Shown here one piece after another: positions 53,725 through 64,000 of a stretch of DNA of 64,000 nucleotides. Origin of the DNA: Siphonodentalium dalli (taxonomy: Eukaryota > Mollusca > Scaphopoda > Gadilida > Siphonodentaliidae); contig CP136064.1 in NCBI GenBank assembly GCA_032622095.1, positions 250,978,484 through 251,042,483 on the forward strand, given 5' to 3'. Numbering within the stretch: the stretch's first letter is position 1; each line of letters opens with the position of its first letter. A program made the translations under genes and the position numbers. The notes beneath the pieces are model-generated. The model was given only the letters and a program-made list of their open reading frames with translations, was not told where the DNA came from and did no database searches.

Positions 53725-55925
53725 CAGACTCTGCAACAACAACAACTTCCACAAGTCACAAGTTTTAAGCACATTTATTCATTCTCTAACTTCTATACAA
53801 TGTTGGAGATAAGAAAATACACTACACATTTCCACAATGTGCATACAATGTATTATATATGATGTCCAGAGATTACTACAAGCTAGCCCAGCAGTAACTT
53901 GACACTTTCTGTAACACAAATGCGTATACCAAAGACTTTGAAAGTAAGATTTAACATATATCCCTCCATTTAAGGATTTTATAATGATTGGACTGATCCG
54001 GACCATTCCAGATAAGAATACCAGACCACCGAGAGCTATATAATATGTATATATGCCGTCCAATGTTGGCCCAACACATTGGCACAATGGTGACCCAATG
54101 AGCAAAATTACATTGGCCCAACATTGGTTGCCATTGGTACCATAGTTGTGCCAATGATGGCCCAACCATACCATGCTATCTGGGTTGGTCATGTCATGAT
54201 GTGATACGAATCACGATACATTTACCTGTATTCTTGAGCCTTATAAGCTTTCGCTTGTTGTAGCTAATACGTTAGTCCTTGATCACGATACATACATAAT
54301 GAACTATTCGAAATGAATCTGTTAGCGGTAATTCGCATCATTCTGGATAGAAACCAACTGAATGACATATCTCTCACACCGCAGCTATCGACATTTTCAA
54401 AGCGGCACTTACAGGAAGAAAATAAGTGCTCCTCTCGCGGTCGTATAAATGCCAAACACTCACTCAGTGTCTGATATAAACATTATTGACAAATAGGTAT
54501 CAAAATGAAATGCTTACATTTGTGAAAATCTTTAGTTTGACAATGGCTGAAATTCAGCCATCAAGTCTGCCAGGTGACAATGTCTCTGTAAAGGGTATGC
54601 TGTCTACTGTATGATAATTCTAGTCTGAGCAGGTCTGAGAGACTCAGTGAAACATTTCTGGTGTGTTGCTGTGACCGAATTCTGACTTTCTGTTTGGGAG
54701 AAAATATAAATTCCGTCGGCGAAAGATAATTCGCCTGGTGCACCGATGTAACCCCCTTGAACAGTCAGGAAACTTGTTATATTGTGTCAGAATATCCTTA
54801 TGTCAATGTCAACACATGCGGTGGTGTTATTATATGACAGAAATTAAAACAAAGCACAATTTTTGCTATCGAAGTGGAGTCCTTGGCCTTTGTTTATAAT
54901 TCAGCTCTCTCACACACACAGACTGTTTGCACGACAAACAAAATAAACATACAACCAGGAAACAAATATGACAATTCTAGACAACTAACTAATACCTTAT
55001 CATATTAAAATAAAAATTATAACAAAGACAATTAAAATTGTGCAGCCACCTCTCTCGAATTGGCTATGTATTAGAATCTTTTAAACTGAAATGACCAGTG
55101 GAGAGGTCGTCATCCGAGTGCGGAATAATTGTAAGACTGCTAAGGTCATATACATATAGTTCGGTCTCGCTTGATTGATCCCGGCAGGTGCTCTGTGAAT
55201 CAGGGGCGTACCGCTACATATTATTTGATCGTTTCCCCTTTCATTGGTCCCATTACATAAATTAAAAGTCTGCACATGCTGGCTTCTTTCCAAGTCAACA
55301 TGAACAGAGCGACAACGGCGCATTGTGTAGAGGGTGTATATTATACGGATATGCGTTTTCTTCTGACCAGGTCTCTCTCGATCTAGTAGGGTAATGTGGG
55401 GCATAAATTGCCATAATGCGACGCGGGGCATAATGCGACAGACAGTCGTTATAAGGCCATTTGATTTTTCCATGACTGAAGTTGAATCGCACATTTATTA
55501 TTTTAGTAAGACCAATCATAGAAGTGGACATCCCAATTGGACCGACATCATTGTGACTGTTTAATCTCACATGCGAAACGCCGGAGTAGGGGTACCCACA
55601 TTTGGTGACCCCCTTTTTGAATGGTTTATAACTTCTGGTAGGTCTTGTACATGTTAAGACGAGAACATCTTACCACTACCACAAAAGCTACATGCGTATT
55701 TTGGTAAAGTAAAACGAGTTATATATTAAGTTGATCATGCAGTTCTATGTACATCGGTTATTCACATTCACTCATATTTGGGGGAGAGACAGGTTGTCTG
55801 GTTGTGGGGCATAATGCGACACTCGGGTATAACCAGTACGAGAAAAAAAATATGATTAGGCAGCCAGAATCTTGAGTAATGTCTCATCCGTAACAAAATC
55901 GATTTCAGATGTAGTCTCATGTTAA
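53725..55925. other. Mostly single-copy sequence without recognised gene
   Basis: Apart from the CATTGGCCCAAC repeat at 54055-54180 I see no repeat structure. Frames reach 137 codons on the minus strand (53779-54192, 55081-55494) but their composition is not protein-like. GGGCATAATGCGACA occurs at 55435 and 55807. This is one of the better places for undetected exons. Confidence 0.4.
54055..54180. repeat. 'CATTGGCCCAAC' repeat, copy 2
   Basis: GTCCAATGTTGGCCCAACAC, ACATTGGCCCAACATTGG and GATGGCCCAACC in one 125-bp stretch. Confidence 0.6.
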
Positions 55926-56386
55926 AGGTACTCGATCCGATGCGATGGTCCCCATATCATCAGATTCCAACAACAACACAATTTTTGGAAATGCCGCTTC
56001 AGTTATCAGAATCGATTAATTGCCCAAAAATAATGCTAACCACAGTTAACTAAAGAATAAATTTGCCCAAACCTGTTATTTATCATCTCAAATTTTGTTC
56101 AACGAAATTTGACCGGATTGTAAAATTTCAAAACCCATGCAAAGCCACTTGATTTTAGATTTATCCATCTTCGTGATCCGCAATTTGGTCCGAGACCGTC
56201 GGCTTGACGCATATTTGCCAGGCCGTCAAAAATTACATATCTCGGGAAATAACAAATTTCAAAAATCGTTATCTGATCACTCTGAGCTTTGATGGTTTGG
56301 TTCCTCGACTCGAATAAAATAGTTTACCACCACACCCCAAGCCAAATAAATAGTAATTTGGGAACGTTAATTCGGATTATGCATCT
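55926..56386. mobile_element. 'AGGTACTC' TTAA element, diverged copy (461 bp)
   Basis: TTAA at 55922-55925 and 56387-56390; ends AGGTACTCGATCCGATGC and ATTCGGATTATGCATCT. It shares GTTCCTCGACTCGAAT, AAGCTCAG-type and TAGTAATTTGGG words with 9830-10298. Confidence 0.7.
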
Positions 56387-56390
56387 TTAA

Positions 56391-57608
56391 TTATTATATT
56401 ACAATAATTATTTGTTTGGGATTTTCGAGTGAAATTTCAACGTAATTATTGAGCCATAGCCCATAGCTTAATTGAACCAATATCCATATTCCCTGTTATA
56501 TATGGACTGGGGCGCCACGCGGAACCAACCAATGACAATATAGGGACAAAACAGTCATAACTTCCAGATAAAAAAATGCTTGTAGGCTATTGGAATACGG
56601 TAGATGTCGGCGGAAGGGATTTATAGCATACATGCAAAATGGCATTACCAACTAAATAATTCAGACAAAACCTGACAAAACAAGAAATATGTTATGATAA
56701 AGACTAAATTTTGTCTTGAAAATTATGTATCTAACATGCAGTATTATACGACCCGTGCATTCTGTTGGTGCTATATCATTGTATCATTTGCTTTTATAAA
56801 ACATAATCAGCTACATTGCTAATATTAATAAATTTACGACCTGCATGCAGCTAGACGATTAATTAGTAGAGACTAGTGTATGAGCGATTTTATCACGACA
56901 GGCCGTACAAAAGTGCCATTTTAAAAATGTTTTACATGTGTATATGTGTGCTTCAATTATAGTCCGGGAAACTGACCTTCTGGCTTTATTTCTCGTATAA
57001 AAAGAATTTTATCTGATGACCCTCATTTGTAAAAATAAATCCATGCGGTATTTTTTTTAGAGTTATCGGTCTTGATGTCAAGATTTCGCTAAACCGTGTT
57101 ATTTCAATGGGTCTTCGTATGAATCATCGTGTATTTGCCATTATTTAAAAGAATATACCACAACTTTGTTTGCGCATTTTAGGTACTTGTGGAGTTCAGA
57201 GACCGTTTGTTCTGTTTTCGTTTCGCAACATAATTATGTTGTCAGGACATATGTTGTCAGGAACGATAACTCTAAAGATCGCTACGAGAATATGGCGAGC
57301 ACGAAACATCGGTAATACACATTCTGAACTCCTCGACCTGTGACCTCTGTGGGCCTCTGAAACGGTGACGGAATCTGACGAGGTTTGCCGAATGCGGTAA
57401 TACACTACCTCTGACATGCCCTTCGCCTAAAAAAAATACTTCACGGCACACCACATATAATGTATCTGTGTACATTGTACATGTATATAGATCGATGTAG
57501 TTGTGGTGGTATGGGGTAGCGAAGACTTCTGAATTCATTGCAAGCCGACGAGTTTACAATACACTATATAACGCAGGCATAATTAATTAATCTTGTGTGT
57601 TAAATAAG
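56391..57608. other. No recognised feature
   Basis: AT-rich, apparently single-copy. Short minus-strand frames at 57196-57538 have no motif. Confidence 0.4.
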
Positions 57609-57624
57609 CAGGGGCGGTGGAGCC

Positions 57625-57672
57625 GGGGGGGGGGGGGGGGGGCACGTGCCCCCCCCCCACTTCCCCCCCCCC
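57625..57672. repeat. G18 / CACGTG / C10 palindromic homopolymer
   Basis: A G run (57625-57642), CACGTG, a C run (57649-57658), ACTT and another C run (57663-57672). It is self-complementary and prone to length error. Confidence 0.9.
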
Positions 57673-58574
57673 AATTATGGGTACATACTACATAATCTTC
57701 CAATACTAAATACAATGGAGAAAATAATTTTTGGTTCCCAAGAAAACATTCCATTGGTAACACATGTGTTTAATCTGATCAGTTATGCCACTATATTTAT
57801 CGCTAGCAAGATAGCAAGTTAATCCCTTGGTCAATATTGACACTCTGTCTGAGTAACTGCCCTCTGGGAATTAGACTACACACTCTGAGTTCTTTGTAGA
57901 TCTCAGGTATTCTAAGGATACCATCAGAGCCATGCCTTGGACACAGCAACTTGTCTAATTAAAAGCACATTCATCACACCATTGGATGAAGGGTTTAAAT
58001 TTTAGTGTCTGCAATAAAACTGCAAACCTGGGACTTGGCAGGTATACAATTTCATGCCAAGGTGATCAAACTCCTGTTATGGGATCACATGCTATATAGG
58101 ATATCAGTTGATGCTGAGTATTCATTGGAATAGCTTGACTAGGAATTTTATCAATTCAGCTAATTCGTAATTACCGACAAATAAGAAAAGTTACAATAAT
58201 TGTGTTCTACACAAAGTTTACTGTGTACAGGCAAGATTAGTGCATGTGTACATATATATCATATTAAGTGTTATTTAATATTCAAAGTTACTTGTGATTA
58301 TTGTTTCTTCGATATCAACATCTGTGGAGTTATTGGATTATACAGTATATTGTATACTAATTGCATCATAACACTTGTGACAAAGGAAGCAGGTTGTAGA
58401 AGTTGTATCAACGTTATCATGCAGTCATATTTCACACATTGGCTCCAAAGAGAAGTGAGTAGCAGAGTAGCATCATTTAAACTCTTTCTTGTTTCTACAT
58501 TCATAATGGTAACCACGAATAACATATCATACTAAACACTCTTTGTGCTGGCACACATTTGAAAACAGTTTTTC

Positions 58575-59250
58575 CCCCCGCCAAGATATAGGAATGGGTT
58601 CCGTCCGTCTGTCTAGCCGTCAGTCCGTCCCAAATTTGTAAGAGTCATAACTTAAACAAATGTCAATGGATTTCAAAGATTTGTGGTATATGAGTTCACC
58701 TGACCATTACTTAGAATGTGTTCGCAAGCCAGGTCCGGCACGTTATTTTTACCGGAGTTATTGGACTTTGTTTATTATTTTTGTTGAATTTACCAAATAG
58801 CAAATAGACGGACGTCACAGGGCTCATTTCCACAAATGTCAACGGATTTCAAAGATTTTTGGTATATGAGTTCACATGACCAGTATCTAGAATGAGTTCG
58901 CTAACCAGGTCGCGGCCGGCCGGTATTTTCAGCAGAGTTATTGGACTTTGTTTATTTTTTTGTGTGCAAATGTGCGGGACGACGTCACAATCATAGTACA
59001 GTGCTCATTTCCACAAATGTCAACGGATTTCAAAGATTTTTGGTATATGAGTTCACATGACTAGTGTCTAGAACGAGTTCGCAAACCAGGTCCGGCCAGA
59101 TATTTTCAGCATATTTATTGGACTTTGTTTATTTTTGTGTGTGTAAATTGGACGTTTTCAGCCGAGTTATTGGACTTTGTTTATTATTTTAGTGAAAATG
59201 GACGACGTCACATGGCTAATTTCCACAAATGTCAGTCCTAAAATGAGTTT
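58575..59250. repeat. ~180-bp tandem repeat within the hAT element
   Basis: TGTCAA(T/C)GGATTTCAAAG starts at 58661, 58837 and 59019, with a fourth broken unit at 59230. Units carry GGTATATGAGTTCAC and TTATTGGACTTTGTTTAT. A GTCCGTCTGTCTAGCCGTCA stretch precedes the first unit, again tandem units next to a GTCC/GTCT tetranucleotide run. Confidence 0.8.
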
Positions 59251-59747
59251 ACAATTAAGCCAGACTTTTTGACAAAATCCCACGTCTTTTTGAGAATGCA
59301 CTTTCCCAACTGCACATTTCAGTACGCAAACATTATTGAGAATGCACTTCCCCAACTGCACATATCGGCGAGGGACACCGTCGTCTGCGATTGCTTGTTT
59401 AATGCATATATGTAGTATTTTTTTTTTAAATGGTGCCCCCCACTTTTTTGTAGCTTCCGCCGCCCCTGTAAATAAGTACATATTTCAAGAGTCTATCTTA
59501 CCAGCTATATGAGGGTGCATTGGGGTGCACACTCGTCGTGTCTCTCCCTCTCATCATATCTCTTTCTCCCCTTTGCGTCTCTATTAATCGCTTCAATTCT
59601 CGGTTTCTGCTGCTCTATATGTCGATCTCTTCATTCTCTACGCATATTATTCCCTGCACTCATCGTTAATGTATCCCATATAATTCCATTCCATTGCCAA
59701 CGAGATTCATTATGATATTGTGCCCAATATATACATGTACAAGTATT

Positions 59748-60042
59748 GCTGAAGGGGTCACTCTCACCAAAAACAGTGCTGAAGGGTACAACGTTTTGAA
59801 AATATGCTGACAAGTATGTATACACGGGTTTTGTAATCTAGTTCTGAATGGCGTTTAATTTTCGTGTCTGTCATGATTTCTGTTAGAGAATAATTGTTTA
59901 CGTTCCCAGACATTAGTAACACAGTTGAAATAACTGCATGTGTTAGTGCCGATATCACAAACCCTGCATGTGTACTCTTCATCACATTTTCAAAACCTGT
60001 GTACCCTTCAGCACTTTTGTTGTGAGAGTGATCCCTTCAGCA
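59748..60042. mobile_element. TIR element (295 bp), 60-bp inverted ends
   Basis: TGCTGAAGGGGTCACTCTCA and the complement TGAGAGTGATCCCTTCAGCA, then an inner pair GTGCTGAAGGGTACA / TGTACCCTTCAGCAC and TTTTGAAAATAT / CATTTTCAAAAC. TAT lies on both outer sides. The superfamily is not clear from this. Confidence 0.7.
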
Positions 60043-60246
60043 TATTAAGTAAAGGATGCATCTATATATATACTTAGCAATTCAGATAGTGATAGTCATT
60101 AACTCGGATGGAGTGGCCGCATGGTTGTGATGCATCTATATATATAGTCGTTTGAATTCATATTACATATCATTTGGCAAAACTGAAGATTATTTGTCTC
60201 AGTCAATTTTAAAATATCATCCACATTGTAGATTTGATTAGCTTGT

Positions 60247-60508
60247 GAAACTTTATCACAATTTCCCTCAACCTGCATGGGTAACTTTAATTTTTAACAA
60301 TTTCGGAAACCTTGGGTAACTTTATCACAATGAAAGTGGTGCACATGAGGGTGACCAATTCGGTGATAAAATTAAAGGACTCGTGCAACTTATCGCTGAT
60401 TTGATTACTCTCATCAGTTATTTTGTTTTAAAGTTTTCCAGGCTTCCGAAATTATGATAAAGTTACCCAGGTTGGGGAGAATTGTGATAAAGTTACCCAT
60501 GCAGGTTA
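60247..60508. repeat. Foldback repeat with 'CTTTATCACAAT'
   Basis: AACTTTATCACAAT occurs twice on the left and its complement twice on the right, with CAACCTGCATGGGTAAC / GTTACCCATGCAGGTT and TTTCGGAAACC / GGCTTCCGAAAT. About 95 bp per arm, spacer ~70 bp. Confidence 0.75.
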
Positions 60509-62765
60509 TAATAAAATTTCATGTATAATTATGCCGCCCATTGTTCTCTAACAGAAGTTATAGAGTTGGTGCACATTCATTACATATTGATACAGGCGGG
60601 CACAACAGGCCACATATATAACCACGCTGACTTAGAAAAAGGAGTTTGAGAATCCTGTAATATTAATGAAGATTTATCACATTTGATGCTATATATACAT
60701 GTACATGTACATTGAAAAAGTATAGCGAGACCAGACAAATTGTGGTTGACTCACTAGAAGAAGTTGTCACAATGTCGTGTATACAAACGAAAAACTCAAA
60801 GTACTTCTGTCATGTCAGTATACTGCAGATGTGTGTACAGTTGTTGAAAACTTGATATCAGAGGTTTTATGTATATAATGAGCCATATATACTTGATTAA
60901 AATTTATCAAGTTAATACATAATTACAATTTCTCAGTTTAAAATAACTTTAGTAAATTATTTGAGGTGGAGTCAGCAGAATTTCATCACATTCATACTTG
61001 TTCATATCATAATGATTCGTTCGTTTTCTTTTAGTTATCATCACCAGTCATCATGTCGCTTTAACGTTTGTGAAAAACTACTTGTTTGTGGTTTACAAAA
61101 TTAATTAATAATTTTCCCGATATTTTTCTCGGAATTACAAAGTTCTGATTGTTTGCATGGCGTACTTATAAGTTATAGCGGAGAATACTTAGACAGCTGA
61201 CATACATGCATGTATAGTTTCCCGCAAACTCGCAACAGATAGTGACATGGTGGCTGGTGTTGGGCCAACCAATAGCTATAGGTTTAGTTTCCAACTTTGT
61301 CCCTTCATTGTACGGGAGGCCAAATTCACTTTTAATAATTATTTTATTACAATTATTTGCGCTTAAGCACAATTATTTATGCTTAAGTGTAAAAACATAT
61401 TTGCTTAAGCGCAAATATGTTAAGCTCAAATATTTGTGGTTAAGCTCAAATATGACATTTCATTCCCCATCAATATAGATCTTCCCTCAAAAATAAAATA
61501 GGCTTCCCCATGTTTGAACTTCTAAGTGTGGTGGAATCTGGCAATATCAACAGAGTTTCATGCTGAACAATATCTGGACCCGATTTTTCTTAATTATATT
61601 ACCTGAAAAATAAGAATAATAATAACTGTGTTACAGATAAAAAAAAAAGAATGTCACTTTAACTCCCATTTGTTTTTCAATTACCGATTGGCCATTGAAT
61701 TTTGAATAGTACACTGTGAAACGGGAAATGGTTCTAATCGAACTAGAAAATCATACGTGGACGTTAATTTAAAGAATAAAGTACAAAATAACAGTGTTTC
61801 GAAAAATTTCAGATATCAATCATATTACGCAGAACATTAGCACTACATCTTTTCTCATTCTAATGATAGATATTTGTCTTTCTTTTAGTTTTCCTATTTT
61901 CGAGGTACTTTAAATTTATGGAAAACCATACTTTGGTGTATATATTACTAGTCTGTGTCTGTACACTCAATTATTGAAGTCAGTTCAACTTAACTCGTAG
62001 TAACCCAGGCCTTAAAATCCATCAATTTTTTTGAGAATCAAAACATAGCGTTTCTGAAGGGAATCATCACTATACAGTCATTCAATTTCAGGCAGTAACG
62101 GATCACAGGCAGTAACGGGTCAGTTGCTGTTTATCGCCGTGGCAAAAGCCACAGATGGGCAATCTCACACGACTTCCCCGTCGAGTAAATTTTGGGCTGA
62201 AGTTTGTTTCATCGGAGGAAAGTAGGTCAACAAAATATGTCAAGTTGCAGATCGGCTGCTGTCAATAAAAAACAGAATAGAATACACCCAAACTAAGCAC
62301 TGTAAAATATCAACAAATTATTGATTTTTCAACTCCCAGACCCCCACAAAAGTTAAATTTGCCTTATTGTGTAAACATTTAATTTGTTTCGACCTACTTC
62401 CGTTGTCAATAGCGGGTCACATGTTTTTGTTGACAGTCGTTCGCACGTGAAATCACGGACTGAATAAAAACATGTCAATTGAATTCTAATGATTAGCATA
62501 CGTTGGAAATAATAAAAGATAGTAACATTTCATGCCTTCATTGGCAATTTGAGACATCATCCTCATCATACTCTGTCTGTATAACATTATATAAATTAAC
62601 ACTTTTGTATTGTATAAACTACATATATTTTTGAAAACCATACACCCCACTTAATCTTGCATGTACCTAACAATATAAGCATTCCTTATTACACAGGTCA
62701 GATCTGATTGTATCTGTCTGACATGTTTGATAATAAAGAACAACTGGGGAGAATGTGAAGGGTTT
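60509..62765. other. No gene recognised
   Basis: Contains a low-complexity stretch of GCTTAAGCGCAAATAT-type words (61350-61450) and a GGGCCAACC repeat fragment (61255-61300). Frames up to 78 codons, none protein-like. Confidence 0.4.
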
Positions 62766-64000
62766 TTTTATGTGTACCCATACCATAGTATGGTACACAT
62801 AGTGTCAACGTCCGGATTGACCACTCGTCGTTCGTCCGTCCGTCCGTCCGTCTGTCCGTCCGTCCGTCTGGCCGTCCGTCCGTCTGTCCGTCCGTAGACA
62901 CTTTACGTGTAATGCGATAACTCAAACATTTTTTACCTGATCAAAACCAAAATTTGTATATGGGGGTTTCAGCCCAATATACAGATCGAGTTCGAATATG
63001 GGTTTGATCCGACTTTTTTTTACAGAGTTGTGGCCCTTTTTTTACTTAGAATTCACACATTCTGCCATAACTCAAACATTTTTTATCTAATCGGAACCAA
63101 ACTTGGTATGTGAGTTTCTTGGCCCAAAATACAGATCGAGTTCGAATATGGGTTTGATCCGACTTTTATTTACGGAGTTATGGCCCTTTTTCGACTTAGA
63201 ATTAATTAATTCTGCCATAACTCAAACATTTTTTATCTGATCGGAACCAAATTTGGTATGTGAGTTTCTCGGCCCAAAATACAGATTGAGTTCGAATATG
63301 GGTTTGATCCGAGTTTTTGTTACAGAGTTATGGCCCTTTTTCGAATTAGAATTCATTAATTCTGCCATAACTCTAACATTTTTTATCTGATTGGAACCAA
63401 ATTTGGTGTATGAGTTTCTCAGACCAACATACAGATTGAGTTCGAATATGGGTTTGATCGGATTTTTAATGGAGTTATGGTCCTTTGACATATAATTCAC
63501 ACATACATGTACTTCGATAAATCAACCATTTTTCATCTGATAGGAACCAAATTTGGTATGTGAGTTTCTCAACTCAAAATACAGAACGAGTTTGAATATG
63601 GGTTAGATCCAAATTGTTATACCAGAGATATGGCCCTTTTTAAACTAAGAATTATCCAGATTATAACCCAAGTAACTTACAATTAATGAATACCTGCTTC
63701 TCTGTGAGCAAGATAAAAGACAATATAGTTTATTGCTTTGAGAGTTATTTATAGCCCTCATATGTTAGCTCTGTATAAGACAGAGATAGGTGATTTAACC
63801 CCTTTTACCCATTCCATGTCTTTTAACCTTTTCCATTAAATAAATAATTATATTATTTTGATATCTCACATGGCAATTTGCAACAACATGAATAGAACTG
63901 CTTACACTATGATAGTGGTGACAGGCTCTAGAGTTTAGATGTTATATTAACCCTTCTATATTGACTCATACATTCCAATAATTTGTGTTATTACTGGTTA
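62766..64000 (-). mobile_element. Pearl/Helitron-like element F, truncated by window end
   Basis: Read on the minus strand it ends at about 62766 with the hairpin CCATACTATGGTATGGG. Upstream are a long ACGG/ACAG run (62831-62895), at least five ~150-bp units (GAGTTATGGCCCTTTTT marks them) and the conserved body through ACCCATTCCATGTCTTTTAA to the last base. It aligns with 18400-19755 almost without interruption, so its 5' hairpin should lie just outside this window. The 75- and 92-codon minus-strand frames are repeat-derived. Confidence 0.85.

Larger units (their letters stand above)
57609..59468. mobile_element. hAT-type element (1860 bp) with perfect 8-bp TSD
   Basis: TAAATAAG is duplicated exactly at 57601-57608 and 59469-59476. 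The ends are CAGGGGCGGTGGAGCC and, as complement, CAGGGGCGGCGGAAGC. The left subterminal region holds G18-CACGTG-C10 and a second C run; the right holds GGTGCCCCCCAC. Inside are short frames (111 codons, 58200-58535, +) with no recognisable transposase motif, and a ~180-bp tandem repeat at 58575-59245. It appears non-autonomous or badly decayed. Confidence 0.85.

Noticed and set aside
53779-55494. Possible conserved exons in the 137-codon minus-strand frames
   Set aside because: No recognisable domain, codon pattern or paired splice sites; the first includes the CATTGGCCCAAC repeat. Left as unassigned, since only RNA data or a protein search could decide.
62698-62925. 75-codon minus-strand frame with DGQTDGRPDGRTD repeats
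   Set aside because: Translation of the ACGG/ACAG microsatellite at the end of pearl-like element F.

Overview
The window looks like AT-rich nuclear DNA from a marine invertebrate, most probably a bivalve mollusc. The reasons are: no operon-like or densely packed coding; abundant ACATGTACATGT motifs; many repeats built from ~150-bp tandem units, an ACGG/ACAG microsatellite and a terminal hairpin (the 'pearl'-type architecture described from bivalves); and a very high load of small non-autonomous DNA transposons and foldback repeats. The bivalve call is an inference, and I cannot name a species.

Only one open reading frame looks protein-like: a lysine-rich 277-residue frame on the minus strand at 33.4-34.2 kb, with an AATAAA signal shortly downstream. 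It resembles the ORF1/gag-like proteins of invertebrate retroelements more than a conserved cellular gene. I see no convincing multi-exon host gene, tRNA, rRNA or CRISPR array. Most other long frames come from minisatellites, homopolymers or transposon sequence.

Layout. 0-1 kb: a 53-base G run and a pearl-like element. 2.4-2.85 kb: a 56/58-bp minisatellite. 3.1-5.1 kb: a long-TIR element holding a foldback and a Tigger/pogo-type element. 6.7-17.2 kb: pearl-like element, foldback 'GAATGAGG' family, piggyBac-type MITEs and other TTAA elements. 18.3-21.6 kb: pearl-like copy, CCTAGG foldback, mariner-type MITE and TTAA element in succession. 22.5-27.4 kb: long-TIR element, hAT element with a perfect 8-bp duplication, pearl-like copy. 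27.6-30.7 kb: two pearl-like elements abutting head to tail. 31-34.4 kb: fairly repeat-poor, with the ORF1-like frame. 34.6-39.3 kb: palindromes, a 7-bp-duplication TIR element and a recent tandem duplication. 40-48.9 kb: TTAA elements, 31-bp minisatellite, second hAT copy, TA-flanked TIR element. 49.4-53.7 kb: near-perfect palindromes and a Mutator-like element with a 9-bp duplication. 54-57.6 kb: mostly single-copy to my eye. 57.6-59.5 kb: a 1.86-kb hAT-type element. 62.8-64 kb: an inverted near-copy of the 18.4-19.8 kb element, running off the end.

The strongest observations are structural: transposon boundaries with target-site duplications readable to the base, empty insertion sites visible inside other repeat copies of the same window, nested insertions giving relative age, and head-to-tail pearl-like elements with hairpins at both ends, compatible with a rolling-circle (Helitron/Helentron-like) mechanism.
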